From: Rickettsiales bacterium
GTDB taxonomy: Bacteria > Pseudomonadota > Alphaproteobacteria > Rs-D84
Length of the DNA stretch: 7,022 nt
Assembly (NCBI GenBank): GCA_031259365.1
Contig: JAIRLP010000121.1
Coordinates: 1-7,022 of the forward strand
Direction: 5' to 3'
Both the position numbers and the translations under genes were made by a program. Numbering within the stretch: the stretch's first letter is position 1; each line of letters opens with the position of its first letter. This document shows, piece after piece, positions 1-4,882 of this stretch. The notes under the pieces are model-generated. The model was not told the DNA's origin. It did no database searches and was given only the letters and a program-made list of their open reading frames with translations.

Positions 1-2
1 AA

Positions 3-1847
3 CAACGTAATTCTGATGACATCTTGACATGTAAAAAGAAAATGTTGGATATGTTGTCCAATTCATCTGTCTGCGGACCAAATTTGGGCAAGTGTCTAGA
101 TAATACTGGAAAATACATCGACCCATCCACTGGCGAAGCTTTCTTGACGGTGAACTTGGTTAATTTGGCTAATTTGATCAGCAGACCAACAGGGGATCAG
201 AAATGGACCGCTGTGGGAAATAACAAAACGTTTGTCACATTTTTGAATTCCAAAAAGAAATATTTGGAACCTGCTATGGAAAACTGCCAAGACATTTCTG
301 ACCGTGTTTGGGACGCGTTTGTCGAAGATGCGCTGGCACAGATTAAATTGGCCCAGGATCAGAAACTGGAAGATATGCGCCAAAGCTGTACTTCTTTGAC
401 CACACAGTGCTTGTCCACGACTGCCACGTCTATTTCGGAATTTGATGCACGTGCTTTGTCTGTTTTTGGTGTGTTTGCGGATAAAACTGCAAATGAAATG
501 TGTTCCAGTATCAAAATTGCTTGCACAGCGTTGTTGGAAAGCGGTGTTGGTGATACTAACTGGGTTGTCGGCATAGCCGAAATCGAAACTGACGAAACAT
601 ATGACACAATTGTGCGGACTTGCCGCGAAGTTGGCAAGGCATGTATCATCCAGACATGTAAATCCATCTCTGGTAACTTTGGATTGTGCGAAAGCATTGA
701 AAACTCTGTTAACAGAAAATCTATTGTCAATCGTACAGCTTGCTGGGAAGAAGTTGTTCAATGCGTACAAGATGCTGGCGATACTTCTGTCACAAGAATT
801 ATGGAAGATAAATTTAATAAGGAACCTGGCGCCAATACCTATAACTTCTACGTGGAAAATTATGGTTCTTTGGGAATTGTGACCAACGACGCTACATCAT
901 TATGCATCCCCACATCCCAGTCTTGCGTCTATGATATCTGCGACAAGTGTGGCGATGGTGTCGGCAAAGTCAGCTGTGCGACATGTCGTTTGGCGGAAAA
1001 GATTTGGGGTAACTGCGAATTTATCCCTAGCAAAGACTTGGCCACAGGTCAGAACAAGATCAAGATACCACCAAAAGATACTTCTGTTGAAACATTGTTG
1101 TCATGGTTTGCAAAAAATACTGGAACGATGGACAGAAACGACAGTTGCAAGGATACAGAATGCGCAGCTGGCTTTGCACCCGTCATAGACGCCGATGGTA
1201 ATAAAAAATGCGCACTGATTTCTAATCTGACTTCGGACCGGGTGGAATGCATATCAACACAACAGTTTAATGTTGTTGATGATCCGAAATGGACAAATTG
1301 TTGCCCAGGTAATAAAAAGGATTATAACGGAAACTGCTGCCAAGAAATCCAGCCTGTTTCTGGATTCATACCACGCGCAAACAGATACCATTACTCGTCG
1401 ACACATTCTTCCGACTATAATATGTGCGTATCTTCTGAATCATCTGCTGTGACACTGGCTGCTGTCTTCCAGGGTGATACCGGCGGATACTACAGCGACA
1501 AGACAAATGTTCTGGTCTGTGTGGATGGAACAATTTCTTATAAAGACATTGATGCTAACAATGGATGGCCAGTCGGCAAAACAACCGAGTGTTCCGGTAA
1601 ATGGGTTGTTGTTAACGAGGCTGCTGGTACATATATGTCCCCAGACTTCACCACTGGCACCACAAAGCCATTCTATCCGAACAATTACTATAATGTCGAA
1701 AGCCAAACTTGTGTATTTGATGCCAAGGATAAGAAATGGGGCATTTTGAAAAATGATGGCACATGGCAGGATGACAGCCTGAACAAATGTATCCAGATTT
1801 CTGGTTACCCAGACTATGACAAAAACAATACATTCATCAAATACTAA
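3..1847 (+). CDS. Cysteine-rich, probably exported protein of unknown function (5' end outside window)
   Basis: The reading frame is open to the left edge, so the true start and any signal peptide are missing; 614 residues are visible (residue 1 at base 3). I do not recognise the family. It contains 34 cysteines, far more than expected for a cytoplasmic protein, so a secreted, disulfide-bonded protein is inferred. The N-terminal half looks alpha-helical and carries six C-x6-C pairs, at residues 24/31, 129/136, 167/174, 207/214, 247/254 and 301/308. Directly after the last pair comes C-x4-C-x2-C-x8-C-x2-C (residues 308-328), which could be disulfides or a metal site. Residues 433-446 form CC-x10-CC. 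The C-terminal third is rich in Gly, Asn, Tyr and Thr and looks beta-structured, ending in Tyr. There is no recognisable enzyme motif. A strong terminator follows the TAA stop, and the next gene is a lipoprotein. A TTG at 24 could formally start the frame but has no ribosome site and is not preferred. Confidence 0.85.
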   Translation, partial: QRNSDDILTCKKKMLDMLSNSSVCGPNLGKCLDNTGKYIDPSTGEAFLTVNLVNLANLISRPTGDQKWTAVGNNKTFVTFLNSKKKYLEPAMENCQDISDRVWDAFVEDALAQIKLAQDQKLEDMRQSCTSLTTQCLSTTATSISEFDARALSVFGVFADKTANEMCSSIKIACTALLESGVGDTNWVVGIAEIETDETYDTIVRTCREVGKACIIQTCKSISGNFGLCESIENSVNRKSIVNRTACWEEVVQCVQDAGDTSVTRIMEDKFNKEPGANTYNFYVENYGSLGIVTNDATSLCIPTSQSCVYDICDKCGDGVGKVSCATCRLAEKIWGNCEFIPSKDLATGQNKIKIPPKDTSVETLLSWFAKNTGTMDRNDSCKDTECAAGFAPVIDADGNKKCALISNLTSDRVECISTQQFNVVDDPKWTNCCPGNKKDYNGNCCQEIQPVSGFIPRANRYHYSSTHSSDYNMCVSSESSAVTLAAVFQGDTGGYYSDKTNVLVCVDGTISYKDIDANNGWPVGKTTECSGKWVVVNEAAGTYMSPDFTTGTTKPFYPNNYYNVESQTCVFDAKDKKWGILKNDGTWQDDSLNKCIQISGYPDYDKNNTFIKY

Positions 1848-1868
1848 GGTCATCTGTAATTCAGCTTG

Positions 1869-1899
1869 AAACAATCGGATTTATATCCGATTGTTTTTT
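1869..1899 (+). terminator. Rho-independent terminator of the left cysteine-rich gene
   Basis: A perfect 10-bp stem (1871-1880 with 1885-1894) has a TTAT loop and can be extended by A-T pairs at the base. It ends in a run of six T (1894-1899). It starts 21 bases after the stop codon. Confidence 0.92.
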
Positions 1900-1921
1900 G
1901 CATATATTTTATTTTTTTAAC

Positions 1922-1950
1922 TTGACAAACCATTTCATTCGTACAACAAT
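1922..1950 (+). promoter_or_regulatory. Candidate sigma-70-type promoter of the lipoprotein gene
   Basis: A consensus -35 box, TTGACA (1922-1927), is followed after 17 bases by AACAAT (1945-1950), a 4/6 match to the -10 consensus. It lies just behind the preceding terminator and would give a leader of about 40 bases before the start at 1997. The weak -10 lowers confidence. Confidence 0.5.
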
Positions 1951-1984
1951 TACCTATGTAAGCTCACCTGACCCAACACATAAC

Positions 1985-1990
1985 AAGGAG
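1985..1990 (+). promoter_or_regulatory. Ribosome binding site that fixes the lipoprotein start
   Basis: AAGGAG lies 6 bases before the ATG at 1997. This decides the start against an in-frame ATG at 1898, which falls inside the T-tract of the upstream terminator and would bury the signal peptide. Confidence 0.85.
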
Positions 1991-1996
1991 TCTAAA

Positions 1997-2440
1997 ATGC
2001 CTGTTACAGAAAAATCCCAATACAATTTCAAGAAGTTGTTGCCAATGATTATACTGGCTTTATCCCCTGTGGTTTTCACCGCATGCGACAAAGACGGTGA
2101 TGAAGAACCATTGCGCACCACACAGCAATATATTACTGCTGGCGTCCCAGGCAACAGAGTTATATACCCTTTGGTCGGCGTTGAAAAAGATGGCAAAGAC
2201 AAATCTGTTGGCACCATTCAAATTCTGTCTGACGGTACAGATTTTCAAAGATATCCAATTTGGAAATTTAGAGAAATATTGGAAGAAGAATTGATTCCTT
2301 TGGCAAATGGTAAACATAAGTTCGGTGGCAAGTTGGAAAATATGCTGAACTGCACAACCGACGGTATTGGCCATCCAAATCCAACCGACAGTTTGTGGCT
2401 GGTCAAACAAGGCTTTGTGTTTGGAAACATGGCACGATAA
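1997..2440 (+). CDS. Small lipoprotein of unknown function
   Basis: The predicted protein has 147 residues. The N-terminus is a type II signal peptide: a polar and basic start with Lys12-Lys13, a hydrophobic core at residues 14-27, and a lipobox-like F-T-A-C ending in Cys30. Phe at -3 is a little off the usual Leu/Val. Lipidation at Cys30 is inferred. Asp at +2 is the inner-membrane retention signal in E. coli; whether that rule holds here is unknown. The mature part starts with an acidic linker (D-K-D-G-D-E-E) and is a roughly 115-residue domain with one further cysteine (Cys119). I recognise no family or catalytic motif. The gene has its own candidate promoter, Shine-Dalgarno sequence and terminator, so it appears monocistronic. 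Its neighbours on both sides are cysteine-rich exported proteins, which suggests an envelope role without showing a shared function. Confidence 0.85.
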   Translation: MPVTEKSQYNFKKLLPMIILALSPVVFTACDKDGDEEPLRTTQQYITAGVPGNRVIYPLVGVEKDGKDKSVGTIQILSDGTDFQRYPIWKFREILEEELIPLANGKHKFGGKLENMLNCTTDGIGHPNPTDSLWLVKQGFVFGNMAR

Positions 2441-2441
2441 T

Positions 2442-2467
2442 AAATCTGGCGTTTGCCAGATTTTTTT
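2442..2467 (+). terminator. Rho-independent terminator of the lipoprotein gene
   Basis: A perfect 9-bp inverted repeat (2442-2450 with 2455-2463) has a GTTT loop, and a run of seven T spans 2461-2467. It begins immediately after the TAA stop. Confidence 0.92.
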
Positions 2468-2468
2468 A

Positions 2469-2497
2469 TTGCCCAAAAATTTAAATTCTTCTATCCT
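2469..2497 (+). promoter_or_regulatory. Candidate promoter placed for a nearly leaderless transcript
   Basis: TTGCCC (2469-2474), 17 bases, then TATCCT (2492-2497) is a moderate sigma-70-like match squeezed between the upstream terminator and the ATG at 2508. Transcription would begin near 2504-2508, at or just before the start codon, which fits the absence of a Shine-Dalgarno sequence there. Confidence 0.4.
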
Positions 2498-2507
2498 TAG
2501 TATCAAT

Positions 2508-3719
2508 ATGAGAGAAGTATTAAGAATCTTTTTATTTACCCTGTTTCTACTGCCCCTGACAACGGGTGCATACGCCGTTGGCGAAGGCGGCGGATGTAAC
2601 ACCACAGACAAGCTTTGTGATGCAGCTTTGTATTGTAGTACTGAAGGTTCTTGTGAACCATGTGCGGTTGGATCGTATTCGGCAGCGGGCGCAACCAGTT
2701 GTGGTAATTGTCAAAGACCTAGTACTTTGGTTGAATTTACATCCAATGGTACAACGGCGCAGGAATGTTCTTGGAAGGTTAATTGCCCGGCGGGACAACG
2801 TTGGGGTGGCAGCGCATGTACCGCTTGCGGTTCTGGCACTTTCTCAACCGCGGCGCGTGATTATACTGGCACTGGCAGTTCGGTACTTGCACTGGCATGC
2901 CCAAGTACTTGTGGTGCAAGTTCTTCAACAAATGCAGATGGTCAGGGATGTACTTGTAACGCCGGATATCACACCAGCGGCCAGGTACAAACACATACCG
3001 CGAATAACGCGACGGCCTGCGTTGTGAATTCATACGTAATTACATACAGCAAGAACGATGGAACCGCAACACCGGCCACAGCAACGCAATCTGTTGATTA
3101 TCTGGCAACCTTTACCCCTAAGGCCACCACAACATTCAGTCGCACCGGATATACATTTCGTTATTGGTATGCACCATCAGCCGCCGAAAGACCAAATTCA
3201 AGCATCTCGTTTTATTACCCAAGTTCAACATATACATACAATACCACTACAGAATCAAAATTGAATGCAATATGGCAAGGCGTTCAATTCACTATTAAGT
3301 ACGAGGCCAACGGCGCCAGTGGCAGTTCCCCAAGTTATCCAACCAGCTGTGTTTATGGCAGTTCATGTCCCGCGCCACAAAATACCTATACTTATTCTGG
3401 CAGGGCATTTACAGGATGGAAATGTACCGGCGGCGCCAATGGTAAATGCAGTGGAAATATTATTCAGGCCGGTGATACAGATACTTTGAAAGAAGCAACA
3501 ACGGCCGCCGATGCTGAAATTACTTTGACAGCACAATGGAAGGAATGCCCTGCGGGCTATTATTGTTCGGGCGTGCAGCAAACTGCTTGTGATGGCGGAA
3601 CGACCAGCCCAGCTGGTTCTACTTCCCGAAACGCTTGTTATATCAAAGGTGGTACAAAGTTCTGTGATGACGCTGACAATTGTTTCTATTTGCCAAAAGA
3701 TGTGCCTTATAGCTATTAA
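2508..3719 (+). CDS. Secreted cysteine-rich protein with two InlB B-repeat (Flg_new-like) domains
   Basis: The predicted protein has 403 residues. A clear Sec signal peptide (hydrophobic residues 4-19, A-Y-A at 21-23, cleavage before Val24) fixes the ATG at 2508. An in-frame ATG upstream at 2367 lies inside the lipoprotein gene, and the extension would run through its terminator. Residues 30-171 are cysteine-rich, with phrases such as C-x2-C-A-V-G-S-Y-S, like the GCC2/GCC3 or TNFR/EGF-like modules of extracellular proteins. Residues about 176-256 and 260-344 are two divergent repeats of the InlB B-repeat/Listeria-Bacteroides type: each has a G-x-x-F-x-x-W core and ends in a hydrophobic L-x-A-x-W strand. 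A second cysteine-rich segment begins with CPAGYYC (347-353) and runs to the end. There are 26 cysteines in all. A surface or adhesin-like role is inferred from the domains. It has no Shine-Dalgarno sequence, and its stop codon overlaps that of the convergent pth gene. Confidence 0.85.
   Translation: MREVLRIFLFTLFLLPLTTGAYAVGEGGGCNTTDKLCDAALYCSTEGSCEPCAVGSYSAAGATSCGNCQRPSTLVEFTSNGTTAQECSWKVNCPAGQRWGGSACTACGSGTFSTAARDYTGTGSSVLALACPSTCGASSSTNADGQGCTCNAGYHTSGQVQTHTANNATACVVNSYVITYSKNDGTATPATATQSVDYLATFTPKATTTFSRTGYTFRYWYAPSAAERPNSSISFYYPSSTYTYNTTTESKLNAIWQGVQFTIKYEANGASGSSPSYPTSCVYGSSCPAPQNTYTYSGRAFTGWKCTGGANGKCSGNIIQAGDTDTLKEATTAADAEITLTAQWKECPAGYYCSGVQQTACDGGTTSPAGSTSRNACYIKGGTKFCDDADNCFYLPKDVPYSY
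3034..3276 (+). repeat. InlB B-like repeat 1 (protein-level)
   Basis: Residues about 176-256 of the secreted protein have the family layout: a Tyr-Val-Ile-Thr-Tyr strand, a Gly/Thr-rich loop, F-S-R-T-G-Y-T-F-R-Y-W, then a strand ending L-N-A-I-W. The usual G-W is changed to Y-W, so this copy is divergent. It is a protein-domain repeat with no obvious DNA-level identity to copy 2. Confidence 0.65.
3286..3540 (+). repeat. InlB B-like repeat 2 (protein-level)
   Basis: Residues about 260-344 show F-T-I-K-Y-E-A-N-G-A, then G-R-A-F-T-G-W, and end in I-T-L-T-A-Q-W, close to the standard Flg_new pattern. Unlike copy 1, it contains four cysteines (281, 287, 306, 314), suggesting internal disulfides unusual for this repeat type. 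Confidence 0.75.
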
Positions 3720-4240
3720 TCAATAATCTTAATTTCGGAAATCGCAGACGTAATCAGCTTCATCTGCTCGTTGGTGAACTTTCCCAGTACCCAATCTGCT
3801 GGATCCATTTGTAATCCATTGTCACGCGGGTGTCCCACGCCTATGCGAATACGAAAATAATCGCGACCAACCATATTATCGATCGATTTTATACCATTAT
3901 GACCGGCGCTGCCGCCGCCTTGTTTTTCACGGACATCACCCACTTTTAAATCCATATCATCGTGAATCACAACCAAATTTTCTAATGGGATTTTATAAAA
4001 TGCTATCAAAGACTGTACCGGAATTCCACTGTTATTCATATAAGTTTGGGGTTTGGCAAATATAACCTTTTGCCCATCAAGATTTATGGCAGCCACCAGC
4101 GCATTCTTTTCTTTTTTCCAAGATGCTTCGTTTCCCGCCAGATGATCAACCGCCATAAAGCCAACGTTATGACGTGTATTTAAATATTTATCGCCCGGAT
4201 TACCCAAGCCCACAATTAACACAGGTTTATTTTCTTGCAT
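3716..4240 (-). CDS. pth: Peptidyl-tRNA hydrolase
   Basis: This enzyme cleaves the ester bond of peptidyl-tRNAs released from stalled ribosomes and recycles tRNA in the cytoplasm. The predicted protein has 174 residues. The family signatures are all visible: G-L-G-N-P-G (Asn14), T-R-H-N with catalytic His24, P-Q-T-Y-M-N-N-S-G (Asn69), H-D-D-M-D (Asp94) and G-G-G-S-A-G-H-N-G (His114, Asn115). These match E. coli Asn10, His20, Asn68, Asp93, His113 and Asn114. The ATG at 4240 is preferred over an in-frame GTG at 4249 because an AGG sequence lies 8 bases before the ATG and overlaps the region just before the GTG. The protein ends about 20 residues earlier than E. coli Pth (194 aa), just after the helix with S-A-I-S-E. 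The last four bases overlap the stop of the convergent secreted-protein gene. The usual neighbours rplY and ychF are not seen. Confidence 0.96.
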   Translation of the reverse strand: MQENKPVLIVGLGNPGDKYLNTRHNVGFMAVDHLAGNEASWKKEKNALVAAINLDGQKVIFAKPQTYMNNSGIPVQSLIAFYKIPLENLVVIHDDMDLKVGDVREKQGGGSAGHNGIKSIDNMVGRDYFRIRIGVGHPRDNGLQMDPADWVLGKFTNEQMKLITSAISEIKIID

Positions 4241-4267
4241 GTGTAACACCTATTTTCTATTATAATA
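4235..4267 (+). promoter_or_regulatory. Compact divergent promoter region between pth and the beta-barrel gene
   Basis: On the + strand, TTGCAT (4235-4240), 17 bases, then TATTAT (4258-4263) form a good promoter for the barrel gene. The overlapping TATAAT at 4261-4266 is a perfect -10 but lacks a -35 at proper distance. The 10 bases 4258-4267 (TATTATAATA) are a perfect palindrome, so the - strand also reads TATAAT, suitably placed for pth, although I see no good - strand -35. The + strand -35 box overlaps the pth start codon. Confidence 0.6.
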
Positions 4268-4273
4268 TCACAG

Positions 4274-4280
4274 AAAGGAG
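4274..4280 (+). promoter_or_regulatory. Strong ribosome binding site of the beta-barrel gene
   Basis: AAAGGAG ends 6 bases before the ATG at 4287. It is the strongest translation signal in the right half of the window and fits an abundant envelope protein. Confidence 0.85.
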
Positions 4281-4286
4281 ATTTTT

Positions 4287-4826
4287 ATGAACTTAAAAAA
4301 ACTGACCGGTATCGTAACGTTGGCTTCTGTTTTGGGTTTTGCATCCAACGCAAATGCAGCCGTTGTTTATGACTTGTACGCAGGTCTGACAGTTGGCGCG
4401 GGCGCTGCAACAGTATTTGCAGATCATGACAACGATACAACAGGTGCACAAAGCTTTGGCGCAATGTTTGGTCTGGATATCCCAGTTGTTCGCGTAGAAG
4501 CTGAATACAACTTCTTGAATGATCATGATGCAAAATTGCATGTTGGTATGGCTAACGTTTATTTAAAGATGCCTTCTGTTGGGATCAAGCCTTATTTGGG
4601 TGTCGGTGTCGGTGGTGTGTTTTCTGGCCGTCATGATGATGTGGATGCAAAAACAGCGGCTGCCTATCAAGGTATGTTGGGCTTGACATTTGATATGCCT
4701 GTATTGCCACTGAAAATTGATGGTGAAGCTCGCGTTTTATACGCCCCTGACTTTGTCAAAGTTGCAGATGTAAAACCAGATTTGCTGCATTATGAATTGC
4801 GCATAAAATTACGTTATGTATTCTAG
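4287..4826 (+). CDS. Small outer-membrane beta-barrel protein
   Basis: The predicted protein has 179 residues. A classical signal peptide (M-N-L-K-K, hydrophobic residues 6-19, A-N-A at 22-24) predicts cleavage before Ala25. The mature part of about 155 residues consists of alternating hydrophobic/polar segments rich in Gly and Tyr (for example residues 26-40, 56-77, 84-95, 100-113, 127-136, 142-152, 167-179), separated by polar loops. It ends in Arg-Tyr-Val-Phe, the C-terminal aromatic signal for barrel insertion by the BAM machinery. Size and pattern fit an eight-stranded OmpA-/Opa-like barrel; the exact family is not certain. Three polar loops are rich in Asp and His (46-50, 78-81, 115-120). 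A strong ribosome site and promoter suggest high expression. It is divergent from pth and followed by a hairpin and polA. Confidence 0.85.
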   Translation: MNLKKLTGIVTLASVLGFASNANAAVVYDLYAGLTVGAGAATVFADHDNDTTGAQSFGAMFGLDIPVVRVEAEYNFLNDHDAKLHVGMANVYLKMPSVGIKPYLGVGVGGVFSGRHDDVDAKTAAAYQGMLGLTFDMPVLPLKIDGEARVLYAPDFVKVADVKPDLLHYELRIKLRYVF

Positions 4827-4840
4827 AATTTAAATCAACC

Positions 4841-4868
4841 TGGGGCAGATTTTCATCTGCCCTAATTT
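4841..4868 (+). terminator. Hairpin, probable weak terminator between the barrel gene and polA
   Basis: An 8-bp perfect stem (4843-4850 with 4855-4862, GGGCAGAT/ATCTGCCC) has a TTTC loop and is extended by a G-T and a T-A pair. Only a short broken T stretch (TAATTT) follows, so termination may be partial and some polA message may come by read-through. Confidence 0.6.
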
Positions 4869-4872
4869 AGCC

Positions 4873-4876
4873 GAGG
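4873..4876 (+). promoter_or_regulatory. Ribosome binding site of polA
   Basis: GAGG lies 6 bases before the ATG at 4883. The first codons then immediately match the family N-terminus (L-I-D-G-N-S), which supports this start. Confidence 0.65.
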
Positions 4877-4882
4877 CTGCGC

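Noticed and set aside
96..770. Long open frame on the minus strand (224 codons) opposite the left cysteine-rich gene
   Set aside because: It lies wholly antisense to a frame with regular cysteine spacing, has no ribosome site, and shows no family motif; best explained as a shadow of the forward gene.
1898..1996. N-terminal extension of the lipoprotein gene from an upstream in-frame ATG
   Set aside because: The ATG sits in the tail of the preceding terminator and upstream of the promoter, and it would bury the lipoprotein signal sequence; AAGGAG before 1997 fixes the start.
2367..2507. N-terminal extension of the secreted repeat protein
   Set aside because: The extension overlaps the lipoprotein coding region and its terminator hairpin, and it places residues before a textbook signal peptide.
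2060..2611. Minus-strand open frame of 183 codons
   Set aside because: It would run through the lipoprotein terminator and parts of two forward genes with clear signal peptides and promoters; no motif supports it.
2909..2922. Perfect 10-base palindrome CAAGTACTTG inside the secreted-protein gene
   Set aside because: It is single, inside coding sequence, with no second copy or flanking symmetry, so chance is sufficient.
4241..4249. GTG start for pth three codons upstream
   Set aside because: The AGG ribosome signal overlaps the region immediately before the GTG but stands at normal distance from the ATG at 4240; family N-termini also fit the shorter form.
4797..4824. Possible polA promoter TTGCGC-16-TATTCT in the end of the barrel gene
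   Set aside because: Only 3/6 and 4/6 matches, non-ideal spacing and location before the hairpin; too weak to list as a feature.
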